Origin: Bacteriovoracaceae bacterium
GTDB lineage: Bacteria > Bdellovibrionota > Bacteriovoracia > Bacteriovoracales > Bacteriovoracaceae
Direction: 5' to 3'
NCBI GenBank assembly: GCA_023701435.1
Contig: JAMPXB010000002.1
Coordinates: 174,171 to 238,170 of the forward strand
DNA length: 64,000 bases
This document shows, piece by piece, positions 35,551-45,706 of the stretch (position 1 is the stretch's first letter; every line of letters begins with the position of its first letter). The notes below the pieces were generated by a model. It worked only from the letters and a program-made list of their open reading frames with translations, ran no database searches and was not told where the DNA came from. The position numbers and the translations under genes are program-made.

Positions 35551-36977
35551 TAGTGTTTGGTTTTGGAAGTGGCTGATTTTGCTTTTGAGAAGTTTCTTTT
35601 CTTCTCAGCTTCTTTCTCATTCATGATCGCGGTGAGTTTTTTACCGGTCTCCTCAAGCTCATCGATAAGCTTTTGTTTAATCATCGCCGGAGATTTCAGA
35701 ACCTTTCTGAATTCATTGAGAGCGCTGGTATCTTCTTTAATTAAAAGCAGACGCTTTTCAACTTCTTCCTTGGTCATACGATAGATGGCCATGTCAGCAA
35801 GGTATTCAGCATAGACAAACTTCTGCTTGGTCAAATAGTCGATATAATCCTTACGGTTGGCCTTCTTCTCAGCGATGGCATAGTGCTTTTCGCGGATAAA
35901 GCGAATAATCTCGTTATTTTTATTAAGACGATCCTCATAATCCTTAATCAAAAGCTCATAGCGCTTCTTTGTCACGGCCAGACGTTGAACAGTGAAGACT
36001 TCTAAGATTTCTTCAACGGTGTGGAAAACCTTCACCCCTTTTTCAGTGATCAGGGTGTAGTTAGGGACGATGGAGCTGGTGGCCCCCATCACCGCTTCCA
36101 CTTCTTCAAGCGATGGAGTTTGACCGCGCTTAAAGATAAGCTCAATATTGATCAAGTTATCCACAGAAGAATCGATATAATCCTTCAGGAAGTCGGTATC
36201 CATGTGCTTATTAAGATGACGGTAGATTTTCTGAGCATCATAACCTTTAGGTACTTCAGTGATGAAGATTTTCTCTCCTACCTGCTTGAAGCTCATTTTA
36301 GTGATGATTCGACCTTTCTCATCCGTCGTCACTTTTTCTGTGTAGTAACGGAAATAAGGCTTAATCTTCTTGATCTTGCCGGTTTCAACAAACGAAATCA
36401 TCGATTTGATAATGTCATCATGATTGAAGCTTGGAATAACTGAAGAAAAACCGGTACCGATACCTTCGGCCCCATTTAAAAGCATGATTGGAAGTTTAGG
36501 CAAAAGGCCCACTGGCTCCATTACTTTTTCATCATAATTGGGAACCATTTGAACCTGGTTCATATCATCAAAGAGTAAAACTTCAGCAATCTTCCCAAGT
36601 TTTGCTTCAATGTATCGGGCAGCAGCTGCCTGCGTTTCCATTCTTTCCCCGAAGTAACCTTTCTTATCAATCAGAGGATAATTGTTAGAAAAAGTATAAT
36701 CCTGGGCAAGGTTAACAATAGACTGCTCAACCGAAGCAGGTCCATGTGGGTGAAGAGTTAAAACAAGACCAGTCAGAGAGCTGACTTTAACCAGACCCTT
36801 ATTGGAGTTTTTCCACAAGGTGAAGAGAATCCTTCTTTGAGAAGGCTTAAGGCCATCTTGCAAATAAGGAATGGCCCGGTCCATCAAGGTATAGATCTGA
36901 TAAGTTCTGTACTCTTCTTTAACAAGTGCTTCCAGTGGCACTGCGGCCATGGAATGGAGTGCTTTTGATTCTTTCAT
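35550..36977 (-). CDS. type IIA topoisomerase A subunit, short form
   Basis: 475 residues. DNA-cleavage subunit: DGLKPSQRRILFTL near 41-54 and QAAAARYIEAKL at 116-127, with arginine 121 and the catalytic tyrosine 122. GGAEGIGTG-type sequence (NGAEGIGTGFSS) is present. It lacks the 250-350 residue C-terminal beta-pinwheel of GyrA/ParC (E. coli ParC is about 750 residues), ending instead in a Lys-rich tail. Without a pinwheel it should not wrap DNA, so relaxation or decatenation is more likely than supercoiling. The B subunit ends two bases upstream. The general call is sure; assigning parC is not. Confidence 0.88.
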   Translation of the reverse strand: MKESKALHSMAAVPLEALVKEEYRTYQIYTLMDRAIPYLQDGLKPSQRRILFTLWKNSNKGLVKVSSLTGLVLTLHPHGPASVEQSIVNLAQDYTFSNNYPLIDKKGYFGERMETQAAAARYIEAKLGKIAEVLLFDDMNQVQMVPNYDEKVMEPVGLLPKLPIMLLNGAEGIGTGFSSVIPSFNHDDIIKSMISFVETGKIKKIKPYFRYYTEKVTTDEKGRIITKMSFKQVGEKIFITEVPKGYDAQKIYRHLNKHMDTDFLKDYIDSSVDNLINIELIFKRGQTPSLEEVEAVMGATSSIVPNYTLITEKGVKVFHTVEEILEVFTVQRLAVTKKRYELLIKDYEDRLNKNNEIIRFIREKHYAIAEKKANRKDYIDYLTKQKFVYAEYLADMAIYRMTKEEVEKRLLLIKEDTSALNEFRKVLKSPAMIKQKLIDELEETGKKLTAIMNEKEAEKKRNFSKAKSATSKTKH

Positions 36978-36979
36978 AA

Positions 36980-39010
36980 TTATGCCCTGGCCTCACGGTC
37001 CGCTTTTTGTTTGGCGGCCTTATTTCCTGCAATAATGTTAGTCAGATCAACATCAATTTCTTCTGAATCAATGAGGAGATCTTTTCTAAGTTGAGATTCT
37101 TTTCCAAAACAAGTCTCGAGCATATGCTTGGAAGCCTTCATATCCTTAACCGAAATTTTAGTGAATTCAGTACGGTTTAAAACATGTTTAAAAGCTTCCT
37201 GGCTCATTTCTCCAAGACCCTTGTTTCTCATGATTTCTTTAATTTTAATGTCTTTACGATTTTTGAGTTTTTCCATTTCATCAGGAGACTCGCAGTAGAT
37301 AGTTCCTTTATCAGTCACGACCTCAAAGAGCGGGGCCTTAGCGATCTGGATCATTCCCATTTCAAACATTTCAGGCCAGAAGGTGAAAAAGAAGTTGGTC
37401 AGAAGTGTATTAATGTGTCCACCATCAACATCAGAGTCGGCAAGGAAGACAATTTTAGAATAACGCAGTTCTTTCGGATCAGCTGGTTGACCGATGGCCA
37501 GACCAATGGAGCTCATAATATCGGCAAATTCCTGGTTCTCCAGCACTTCTTTAATAGAGGCCTGGGAAACGTTCATTGGCTTACCTTTAAGGGCAATACC
37601 ACCTTGATATAATTTATCCCGGGCCGAACGAAGACCACCAATGGCCGAATCCCCTTCACAGATGAAAAGTGCACACTTGGTACGGTCTTTTCTCTCGTTA
37701 GCATCAAGAAGTTTTTCAACTCTCTGCTTTTTACCTTTCTTGGCAAGTTTGGAGGCGTCCTTAAGATCCATCAAGCGCTGACGAGATTTTGCTCTCTCCA
37801 TGATGTGATCAAGAAGTTCTTTATTTTTGCGCATGAATTTTTCCATGCCATCTTGCATGAATGATTCAATGGCCTTCTCTAAAAGAGCGTCACGAACAAG
37901 CTTTCTCTTAGTTTGAGATTCAAAACGAGGATTAGGCATGACAATACCAATGATAAAAGTCATTCCCGCCAAGACATCGTTATCCACCAGGGTTAATTTG
38001 TCTTTTTTGGCCGTTCTCTCGAGTTTTTCTTTGACCGTATTAATAAAGAGTCGCTTAAAGCGGTCATGGTGAAATCCACCATCATAGGTCGGAGTTGAAT
38101 TCACGAAAGAAATCATTCTCTCTTTTTCGTCTGATTTCTTATCAAAAGTCACAGACATGTGAAGGTCATACTTCGCCTTGACCTTGGCACCTTTAATATT
38201 GGTGGTTTCATAAACGTAACCTTCGTCGCCGATTAATTGGGCAGAGTCACGATCAATACGCTGGGCCAGTTCAAATAGACCTTTCTTATAAAGATACTTT
38301 TCATCGTTAAAAATAAACGTCAGACCTGGATTATTGTAGGCCAGGTCAATAATGCGCTTCCGCAGAAGTTCTTTATCGATGACCTGATCTTTATAAACTT
38401 CTTTGGCAAGAGTCAGCTCAACGCGAACCCCAGATGGACCCTTGAATGGTTTTTCTTTGGTTTTTTTGATTTGAAGAGCACCATCAATAAACTCATAGGT
38501 TTGCTCTTTCTTGGAGTTATAGTGCCTGACGGTGGCCTTGAAACTGTCCGAGGTTAAACAGGTGGCCGAAGCGCCCAAACCGTTTTGACCAAGTGTGCGA
38601 TAAAGAAAACCTTTATCATCAACTTCTTCATCTTTAAACTTTGAGCCCGTTCTGAATTCAGTATAAACATCCTTCATTTTGGCGAGCGGGAACCCAATTC
38701 CGTTATCCTGAACCGTAACCGTTTTTCCATCAGGAGAAAGGTTGGTGTGGATTTCAGTTACATGTCCCCGGTAAAATTCATCGATACAATTATCGAGAAT
38801 TTCTTCAATGGCCTTGGATTTGGCCTGGTGGAAGTTAACTTTTTTAAACTCTAAGGAATCTTTGGTGTAAACGTAAGTATCAAGCTCTTCAATGTCATTA
38901 CTTCCGAAAACCAAAGTTACTCGGTTACGGCAATGCCAGCGCTGGTCTTTACTTTCAATTAAAGCTTCCTTGACTTTTGCGCCACGGCGCTTCACTTCTT
39001 CGACGGCCAT
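36980..39010 (-). CDS. type IIA topoisomerase B (ATPase) subunit, divergent
   Basis: 676 residues from the ATG at 39010 (GGAG upstream; an open frame reaches 39073). The GHKL ATPase has EEILDNCIDEFYRG (glutamate 70, asparagine 74), VQDNGIGFPL and TLGQNGLGASA. The TOPRIM domain has LFICEGDSAIGGL near 450 and LADSDVDGGH near 520. Several segments differ from ordinary GyrB/ParE (GQNGLGAS instead of GLHGVGAS; EGDSAIGGLRSARD instead of EGDSAGGSAKQGRD) and recall phage T4-type enzymes. It pairs with the short A subunit. Confidence 0.88.
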   Translation of the reverse strand: MAVEEVKRRGAKVKEALIESKDQRWHCRNRVTLVFGSNDIEELDTYVYTKDSLEFKKVNFHQAKSKAIEEILDNCIDEFYRGHVTEIHTNLSPDGKTVTVQDNGIGFPLAKMKDVYTEFRTGSKFKDEEVDDKGFLYRTLGQNGLGASATCLTSDSFKATVRHYNSKKEQTYEFIDGALQIKKTKEKPFKGPSGVRVELTLAKEVYKDQVIDKELLRKRIIDLAYNNPGLTFIFNDEKYLYKKGLFELAQRIDRDSAQLIGDEGYVYETTNIKGAKVKAKYDLHMSVTFDKKSDEKERMISFVNSTPTYDGGFHHDRFKRLFINTVKEKLERTAKKDKLTLVDNDVLAGMTFIIGIVMPNPRFESQTKRKLVRDALLEKAIESFMQDGMEKFMRKNKELLDHIMERAKSRQRLMDLKDASKLAKKGKKQRVEKLLDANERKDRTKCALFICEGDSAIGGLRSARDKLYQGGIALKGKPMNVSQASIKEVLENQEFADIMSSIGLAIGQPADPKELRYSKIVFLADSDVDGGHINTLLTNFFFTFWPEMFEMGMIQIAKAPLFEVVTDKGTIYCESPDEMEKLKNRKDIKIKEIMRNKGLGEMSQEAFKHVLNRTEFTKISVKDMKASKHMLETCFGKESQLRKDLLIDSEEIDVDLTNIIAGNKAAKQKADREARA

Positions 39011-39088
39011 TGTCAAAGTCTCCTTTAAAGTTGCTTGCAAGAAAATCAATAGGATAAGATTAAGGGTATCCAAAACAATAGGTCAACG

Positions 39089-39724
39089 ATGAGAACGTTC
39101 TTTTTATTTCTTTTTTTGAGTTTTTTTATCAATGAAAGTTCTTTATCCCAGAATAAAGTTAATCTTCCTGCAAGTTTTGATAAATCTATTTCCGACGAGC
39201 TTAAACCTTTTTTTACGCCTTCAGAAGGGCAAATAGAAGATTTATTGAAAGGAGAAGTCATTTCCATAGGTAAAGTCGATTCCCCATCTCCTCAGGTTCA
39301 ACAAATGTTCTTGTTTGTTGCCGGCGTACATCCACGTAATTGCACAAGGGCCATGAGAAAACTCTCCCTTTACGAAAATTATCATCAGTACATGGATTTC
39401 GTTAAAACCAGCACCTACAACGAGAAAACAAATAACTTCTCTTTCACCATTGATCACGTGCTCTTACCGTTTCCGATGGTGGTCAATTTCAAAATTCCTC
39501 GAATCAAGAAAGAGGGTTATTACCCATTTATCTTCGAGAGCGGTTTCCTTAAAGACCTGAAGGGAACTGTCATTGTTCAAGAAATGGGGAAATACTGTGT
39601 GCTGGGACTCAAGGCAGACTGGCGTGGTCCGAAATCGCGCATACCAGATTTAATTTTTGGCACTTTTATCCAAACCGTGGGCAAGCTCGGGCTTGAGCAT
39701 CTTATTAGAATTTCTTATTTTTAG
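39089..39724 (+). CDS. exported hypothetical protein
   Basis: 211 residues with a signal peptide (FFLFLFLSFFINESSLS). The mature protein alternates hydrophobic and polar strands around a central IDHVLLPFPMVVNFKIPRI and may be an SRPBCC/START-like beta-grip domain for lipid or hydrophobic ligand binding; this is a shape-based guess. Two cysteines (RNCTRAM, KYCVLG). Divergent from the topoisomerase operon with about 78 bp between starts, so the two share a promoter region. Confidence 0.6.
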   Translation: MRTFFLFLFLSFFINESSLSQNKVNLPASFDKSISDELKPFFTPSEGQIEDLLKGEVISIGKVDSPSPQVQQMFLFVAGVHPRNCTRAMRKLSLYENYHQYMDFVKTSTYNEKTNNFSFTIDHVLLPFPMVVNFKIPRIKKEGYYPFIFESGFLKDLKGTVIVQEMGKYCVLGLKADWRGPKSRIPDLIFGTFIQTVGKLGLEHLIRISYF

Positions 39725-39769
39725 GTTAAAATTCTTTTCAAAAGCCTTTGAAACCTTTAATCTCGTCGA

Positions 39770-40207
39770 GTGCAAGTTTTAAGAATCAAAGCAATTGATA
39801 CTCACCCTATCAGACACAAGATGTTGCGTCCTAATGGCACAGTCGATGACTGTATCTTTCAGGGCGACAATGATGAATTGACTTTTCATCTTGGGGCATT
39901 CGTCGATAAAAAGCTTGTAAGCGTTGCCTCTTTCTATTTTGAAAGAAATGACAAATTCCCCGACCCGTATCAGTACCGGTTACGAGGAATGGCCACTCTT
40001 CCAGAATACCAGGGTCAAGGTCTTTCATCCGCGCTCCTGCGAACCGCTTTTCCTGTTATTAAGCAAAACCAGTGCACTCTTCTTTGGTGTAACGCCAGAG
40101 AAAAGGCCATGGGCTTCTATTCTAAAGTTGGCTTCACAGCAACGGGTGATCATTTTTCCATCCCGCATGTTGGAAAACATGTCTTGATGTCTATAAAAAT
40201 TGATTAG
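39770..40207 (+). CDS. GNAT-family acetyltransferase
   Basis: 145 residues from a GTG at 39770. LRGMATLPEYQGQGLSSALL is a textbook GNAT acetyl-CoA loop (Q/R-x-x-G-x-G/A), followed by LLWCNAREKAMGFYSKVGF, the usual closing segment of motif B. Substrate unknown. It is followed by argS after 41 bp and may be co-transcribed with it. The GTG has no strong ribosome binding site, so the start is less sure than the family. Confidence 0.85.
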   Translation: MQVLRIKAIDTHPIRHKMLRPNGTVDDCIFQGDNDELTFHLGAFVDKKLVSVASFYFERNDKFPDPYQYRLRGMATLPEYQGQGLSSALLRTAFPVIKQNQCTLLWCNAREKAMGFYSKVGFTATGDHFSIPHVGKHVLMSIKID

Positions 40208-40248
40208 ATAATTAACTTAACTCATCACTTTGAACTCTAAGGATTAAT

Positions 40249-41994
40249 GTGTTTACACATCACGATTATTTTCGTCGAGAACTGGCAGAGGCGCTTGCTC
40301 CTGTTATCGAAAAAACATTCAACACTACTTTTCCCGCAGAAAAAGTATATGAACTCTTTGGATTCACGCCTTCAAAAGAAGCGGGAGACCTGGCCTTTCC
40401 TCTTTTCCTTGTAGCAAAAGAGGCCAAGACCAACCCTGCCATGGCGGCCAAGACCTTACACGAGGCCATCAGTACCCTTCCGGAATTTGTGTTGTCTGCA
40501 AAACCGATGGGGCCTTACCTTAATTTCTTCTTTGATTACAAGCTTATTGCGAACAAATTAGTTCCTGAGATTTTATCAGGACAAACCTTCGATCAGAAAC
40601 TGACAGAAAACACACCAAAGACCATGATTGAGTACTCGCAGCCTAACACTCACAAAGAGCTGCATGTCGGTCACATGCGAAATCTCTGCTTAGGAGATGC
40701 CCTCATCAGACTTCATAGATACTCAGGCTTTGATATCGTGGCCTCCACTTTTCCAGGAGACGTTGGGACCCATGTGGCCAAGTGCCTTTGGTATCTGAAG
40801 TATCACTATAAAGGTGAAGTTCCGACCACCAGAAAAGGGGCCTGGCTCGGCTCTATGTATTCCACTGCTCACAATAAATTGGAGCAAGAACGTGGAACTC
40901 CTGCGGAGGAACAAAACCGCGAACAACTCACAATGATCTTAAAGCAGTTGGAGCAAAAGTCCGGTGAGTTCTATGAGTTATGGAAAACCACTCGTGAGTG
41001 GTCTATTGAACTCATGAACGAGGTTTATAAATGGGCCGGTGTCCATTTTGATGTCTGGTATTGGGAATCAGAAGTCGATACGGCCTCAGTAAAACTTGCC
41101 CGTGAATATTATGAAAAAGGTCTTTTCATTGAAGATAAGGGTTGTATCGGAGTCGATTTAGAATCATACAAACTTGGCTTTTGTATGCTGCTTAAGACTG
41201 ATGGCAATGGTCTTTATGCAACCAAAGACATAGAGCTTGCCCGTAGAAAGTTTCAAGACTACCACATTGAAAAAAATATTTATGTGGTCGATAAGCGCCA
41301 GGAACATCATTTTAAACAGGTCTTCAAAGTGCTGGAGCTAATGGGCTTTGAAAATGCCAAAAAGTGCTATCACTTGCAATATGACTTTGTGGAACTTCCA
41401 GACGGGGCGATGAGTTCACGTAAGGGAAATATCGTTCCGCTACAGGACCTAATTGAAAACATGGTGAAGATGATTAAGGAGCAATACCTCAATCGTTATG
41501 TGGCCGAGTGGACGACCGATCAAATTGAAGAAACTGCTCAAATTGTGGCCAAAGGAGCGATTAAGTACGGTATGACCCGAATCGATCCCTCAAAAAAAAT
41601 TGTTTTCGATATGAAGGATTGGCTGAAACTGGATGGTGAATCTGGTCCTTATATTCAGTACGCCTACGCCCGAATTAATTCGATGGTAAATAAACTTGGC
41701 TCCCCGATCAGTTCAGAAATTGAAGTAAAAGCACCTCAGGAAAAAGAATTAGTGGCCCAAATGATGAATTTTCATCATGTTATCCAGCAAGCAACCGAAC
41801 AATATAAGCCTTCTGTCTTGACCGGCTATTTATATGACCTCGCCAGGGCCTATAATAGTTTTTATGCTGAATGCCCGGTTGGATCGGCCCCTGAGCCAAC
41901 ACGCTCATCAAGGTTGATGCTTTCAAGAGCGACGGCAGATATTTTGAAACAAGGATTATCACTTTTGGGAATTGAAGCACCTTCGAGAATGTAA
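40249..41994 (+). CDS. argS: arginyl-tRNA synthetase
   Basis: Attaches arginine to its tRNA. 581 residues from GTG at 40249 (AAGGA five bases before). The class I signature HIGH appears as HVGH in HKELHVGHMRNLCLGD near residue 139, the KMSKS loop as MSSRKGN near 387, and the N-terminal additional domain and C-terminal DALR anticodon domain (SGPYIQYAYARINSM, then VLTGYLYDLARAYNSFY) are complete. Standard length. Its TAA overlaps the ATG of the FHA gene. Confidence 0.97.
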   Translation: MFTHHDYFRRELAEALAPVIEKTFNTTFPAEKVYELFGFTPSKEAGDLAFPLFLVAKEAKTNPAMAAKTLHEAISTLPEFVLSAKPMGPYLNFFFDYKLIANKLVPEILSGQTFDQKLTENTPKTMIEYSQPNTHKELHVGHMRNLCLGDALIRLHRYSGFDIVASTFPGDVGTHVAKCLWYLKYHYKGEVPTTRKGAWLGSMYSTAHNKLEQERGTPAEEQNREQLTMILKQLEQKSGEFYELWKTTREWSIELMNEVYKWAGVHFDVWYWESEVDTASVKLAREYYEKGLFIEDKGCIGVDLESYKLGFCMLLKTDGNGLYATKDIELARRKFQDYHIEKNIYVVDKRQEHHFKQVFKVLELMGFENAKKCYHLQYDFVELPDGAMSSRKGNIVPLQDLIENMVKMIKEQYLNRYVAEWTTDQIEETAQIVAKGAIKYGMTRIDPSKKIVFDMKDWLKLDGESGPYIQYAYARINSMVNKLGSPISSEIEVKAPQEKELVAQMMNFHHVIQQATEQYKPSVLTGYLYDLARAYNSFYAECPVGSAPEPTRSSRLMLSRATADILKQGLSLLGIEAPSRM

Positions 41995-42563
41995 TGAGAC
42001 TATCAGTTCAAATTGAATTTGATAAAACATTGGATCTCGTAACTCACAAAAAGTCAGTTACTGTCGGGCGCTCGCCTAAGTGCGATCTTGTTATTCCTCA
42101 TGAATCCATCTCCCGAAAGCATTGCCAAATAGAAATTATCAAAGGCATTTTCTATCTGACTGACCTGGAAAGTTCCAATGGCATAACCATTGATGGAAAG
42201 AAAATACCGCCCAACACGAAGGTCCCGATCACTTCAACATCACAAGTGTCATTAGGGAAACTCGAATGTGAAATTAGTGATTCGGCCCAGATCGTTCAAA
42301 ACTCCCCTAAAGTGATCAGTTCTACCGTGGCCGACTCAGGGGATTTTACGGCAACCATGAGAATTTCCCGAATTGAGCTTAATCGTCCTTCGATCACCCT
42401 TGAGCTAGAGAAAAGACCAATCGTTAAAGGTCCGAGAAACCCGATAACTGAAAAAGTTCGCCCACCGGTGAAAGAACCAAAACAGTGGGGTAAACTTCTT
42501 CTCCCTATCCTTGCCCTACTTTTGTTGGCAGTGGCCTGGTTCCTGGCCCCTGACCAAGTGTAA
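41994..42563 (+). CDS. FHA-domain membrane protein (upstream of pilin cassette)
   Basis: 189 residues. Residues 1-90 are a forkhead-associated domain that binds phosphothreonine: VGRSPKCDLVIPHESISRKHC with the conserved GR, S and H, then SSNGITIDG. A basic, proline-rich linker follows and a membrane helix at about 165-183, leaving almost nothing outside, so the FHA domain is cytoplasmic on a tail anchor. It overlaps argS by one base. Its closest relative by eye is the FHA protein at 48815, at the other end of the pilin cassette. Confidence 0.88.
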   Translation: MRLSVQIEFDKTLDLVTHKKSVTVGRSPKCDLVIPHESISRKHCQIEIIKGIFYLTDLESSNGITIDGKKIPPNTKVPITSTSQVSLGKLECEISDSAQIVQNSPKVISSTVADSGDFTATMRISRIELNRPSITLELEKRPIVKGPRNPITEKVRPPVKEPKQWGKLLLPILALLLLAVAWFLAPDQV

Positions 42564-42811
42564 ATTCTCCTCAAGTTTTTCATGCAAATTCCGATATTTA
42601 AACAATAAGTGCCAACTATTGTGACGTGCCCTGAGAGCAGGAGAATCTATTCCTGTCGTTCTTAGGCAGAATAAATAAAATTCTGATAGGAGACGTATCT
42701 TTCTGAAATCATTAGTAAAAATTACTCTAAATATTAAAGATTTGACTTTAAAACACCACATCTCGCTAAGAGGCCATTGTTTTGAAGTCGTATATAGCGG
42801 TTAATAATAAT
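42564..42811 (+). promoter_or_regulatory. long leader before the minor-pilin cassette
   Basis: About 220-250 bp without a supported gene. It contains small hairpins CAGGA / TCCTG (42638-42642 with 42651-42655) and CAGAAT / ATTCTG (42667-42672 with 42680-42685), and a TTGACT box near 42741. It likely carries the promoter and an mRNA leader of the cassette. I do not recognise a known riboswitch class. Confidence 0.4.
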
Positions 42812-45706
42812 ATGAAGTCCTTACGAAACATTTTAGCTGACCAAACAGGCATGTCGATGCTCTTCATGCTCATGATCGTGTCCCTGGCCGTTGGCGGTAT
42901 CGCTTTTGTAACAACCGATATGGTCCCAAAACTTCAGGGCGAAAAGAAAAAGGCCGAGGCCACTATTTCTTACCGGGTTTTTATCGGAAGCTTAAACGAC
43001 TATCTGGTTCACGGAATTAGAGAAAAATGGTGCTTAAACTACAATAATGGCGTTTCAGATCTTCTTTTATCCAATGATTGCTCCTCTGCTAAACCGATGG
43101 AACATATTGTTACCTTTCCAGGGAATTTAGAAAGAATTCTATGGAGTGCGGAGAACATTGGAACAACTCTTACCGCGGCCCCCACACTTGAAAACTCAAA
43201 TAAGATCCTTTCCCTTAATTACATCCGCTATCACGGCAATCCTCAGAAATCGACTCGTCTTCTAAAATTTGAAGACGTAAGGCCTCCTAACGGCAAACTG
43301 ACCTTCAAAATCACTCAGGCCGTACTAAAAGATATGTCATCGGAACATCCGTTGTACGTCATGGCCAAAAAAATCAAAGATTGTGTGAATGAAATTGATG
43401 TTGAAATTTTTCAAGTCAATGACTACAACAATATCGGCGGAGGGGATGAAAGAAAGATCGGGATCAATATCAAATCCGATATCGTTAAAACCAGATTCAG
43501 TTGCATGACCTTAAAGCAGGCCGACTCAACAAGCTATTATACTTTCTATCCGAGAAGACTTCATACATTCGGACTTATTAAATACGGAAATCTAGACGGA
43601 AATTTGCACAACGAATTTCATGGTCCGGTTTATGTTGCTGGTGACTTTGTTCTTCCACCTGCCTCAGCAGATAAAAATAAGGCCAGTGTTTTTTACAATA
43701 CTCTGACTTTGGGAATTTATAATTCTGGTGCTTCAAGGGGAGCAATTTTCCGCTCCGGCAGAATCGTGAATTCAGATAAATCTAATTACACCTTTGAAGA
43801 CCGAGGACATCCTTATCATTCAAAGCAGGATAGCTATGAAAACTTTCGGGGCTTCCTGGGCGGAGTACGCCTGGATTCAAGTGAAGACAAGGGTTTTCAT
43901 AACTTGTTTGATTATACATCCACATCTTCCGGTAACGTCTCAAGCCTTGAGGCCTGTATTGAAGAGAACAACGTTCTCCTCAAACCAAGCTCTAACGCCG
44001 GATCAATCCTTGCCTATGGTGAACATAGTGAAAGTTCTGATGCCGCCAGGGTTAAACTCTCCTTTACCAAGAGAAATCGTTTCAAGCCTTCGGATGAGGC
44101 AGGTGCTGCGAACGTTGACTACAATTTAGAAGATACGCAAGACACCGAAAGAGGCCTGATAGGACAGATCCTTACTCCACGTATCTCGGATAAAAGGTTC
44201 CTTTTTAATGTAGAATCACCTGATGGGAATCGCGCCTTAGGACAGGTAGCTTTCCGTTATGGAGAAGAGGAATTGAGTGGAGCTCTTGAGAGCTTTTATG
44301 GAACCATGGGTGTTGATTCAAAAGTTCAAATTGGCATCAATCTTAATTACTATAATTTAACCAGCTCAAAATTAACTACTTTTATAGACAATCTCAATTC
44401 GGCCAACAAAAACAATTACCAAAGCGTCATTGATTCTGACCATGTATTATACTCAATCAGTGAAGCAAATAAGTTCCGCGACGACGCTTATGACTTAAAA
44501 GAAAAATGTGATGATGATAACAAGGCCTCATCTGATTGCACCACTCTTGGCTATAGTGTGACCTGTGACAAATCCCAAAACAGTTCCTGTGACTACTCCG
44601 ATGAGCTTAGCGATTACAATCAAAGTAAGACGGCCCTTAAGACTCGCCTTCAGGAAGTTAAAGAACTCATTGAGAACCATCCTAAGCCTCAGATGACCGT
44701 CACCCTTAACCATGTTGATCGTCTTAATGGAAAAACAGTCCTAAACCAAAGATACCTGGACTTTTCATTCCCTAGTGAATGGAGGTCATTTTTCTCAATT
44801 GTTAAAAATAGAATCACTAAATCCCTCCGCTTTTCATTTACCCCATATCACTACGGTTCAAATACCCTTTATATGGACTTCTATATCAAAGGTAATGAAG
44901 GCAATCAGATGAAGTTCTTAAACCGTGCTGATAATAATGATTCCGAAAATCTCTCGATGGGCGGATGGAGAAATACTTATGATAACAATCGCCTCTCCGA
45001 GGATCCGGTACCTTTGACTGAAATGGACTGTCCAGACGGGATGGGAGTTGCTGACTGGGATTTAGATATGTCCGGCAGTACAAACTTTGCCTGGAACTAT
45101 GCCAACACTCCTCCTGGTGCACAGATTGATTCAACCGACCACTCTCCGGCCGCACCTATTGTCTTTCATCCCGGAGAAGGCAGTGAGCTTCCTTTTGAAG
45201 GCCACGCCCCATCAACAACAAAATCAGTGGTGGAAGAATGTACCATTCCTGCCAACAGAACCCATGTTTATGGATTCTATGTCTGTAACAAACTCATTAT
45301 TGAAGATAGAACTAGTCCGCTCTATATGATCGGTACTTTTATTGTAAATGAACTGGTGCAATCAACAGCATCCAGTGTGCCGGTTTACTGGCACAGTATT
45401 TGGGACACCAAGGCTTCTGACCTTATCATGACCGACCTTAACTCTAAAAAAGCTGCCTGCGAAACGTCTCGAAATTTAATGAATAAAACCTGGGTGGACA
45501 TCATTACCAATCAGCAAGTTAGTTCCACCATTCAGTCCTGTAGTCCGCTGGATCTTGTGACGAATGGTCCAAATAACTTTTCCTGGACAACAGTTGATCC
45601 AGATGTGGGGATTGCGAATCCAGATGATGTGATGACCTCTCAGAAAACAAACCGGATTCAAAAATGGGTCATCCGTGAAGAATCCAGGGTGGATATAATC
45701 CGATGA
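42782..45706 (+). CDS. large GspK/PilX-like minor pseudopilin
   Basis: About 974 residues from a TTG with AAGAGG eight bases upstream; an ATG at 42812 is the alternative start. Near the N-terminus TGMSMLFMLMIVSLAVGG is a type IV prepilin-like leader and helix but without the glutamate at position 5, as in GspK-type minor pseudopilins. The remaining 900 residues are a large exported domain rich in Asp, Asn, Ser and Tyr with scattered cysteines. It is followed directly by two clear prepilins, so it is probably a tip or adhesin subunit of a pilus-like fibre. Function is inferred. Confidence 0.7.
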   Translation: MKSYIAVNNNMKSLRNILADQTGMSMLFMLMIVSLAVGGIAFVTTDMVPKLQGEKKKAEATISYRVFIGSLNDYLVHGIREKWCLNYNNGVSDLLLSNDCSSAKPMEHIVTFPGNLERILWSAENIGTTLTAAPTLENSNKILSLNYIRYHGNPQKSTRLLKFEDVRPPNGKLTFKITQAVLKDMSSEHPLYVMAKKIKDCVNEIDVEIFQVNDYNNIGGGDERKIGINIKSDIVKTRFSCMTLKQADSTSYYTFYPRRLHTFGLIKYGNLDGNLHNEFHGPVYVAGDFVLPPASADKNKASVFYNTLTLGIYNSGASRGAIFRSGRIVNSDKSNYTFEDRGHPYHSKQDSYENFRGFLGGVRLDSSEDKGFHNLFDYTSTSSGNVSSLEACIEENNVLLKPSSNAGSILAYGEHSESSDAARVKLSFTKRNRFKPSDEAGAANVDYNLEDTQDTERGLIGQILTPRISDKRFLFNVESPDGNRALGQVAFRYGEEELSGALESFYGTMGVDSKVQIGINLNYYNLTSSKLTTFIDNLNSANKNNYQSVIDSDHVLYSISEANKFRDDAYDLKEKCDDDNKASSDCTTLGYSVTCDKSQNSSCDYSDELSDYNQSKTALKTRLQEVKELIENHPKPQMTVTLNHVDRLNGKTVLNQRYLDFSFPSEWRSFFSIVKNRITKSLRFSFTPYHYGSNTLYMDFYIKGNEGNQMKFLNRADNNDSENLSMGGWRNTYDNNRLSEDPVPLTEMDCPDGMGVADWDLDMSGSTNFAWNYANTPPGAQIDSTDHSPAAPIVFHPGEGSELPFEGHAPSTTKSVVEECTIPANRTHVYGFYVCNKLIIEDRTSPLYMIGTFIVNELVQSTASSVPVYWHSIWDTKASDLIMTDLNSKKAACETSRNLMNKTWVDIITNQQVSSTIQSCSPLDLVTNGPNNFSWTTVDPDVGIANPDDVMTSQKTNRIQKWVIREESRVDIIR

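Noticed and set aside
42564-42781. c-di-GMP riboswitch in the pilin-cassette leader
   Set aside because: Such a switch would make sense before pilin genes, but the conserved GEMM core blocks are not present; only small hairpins are seen.
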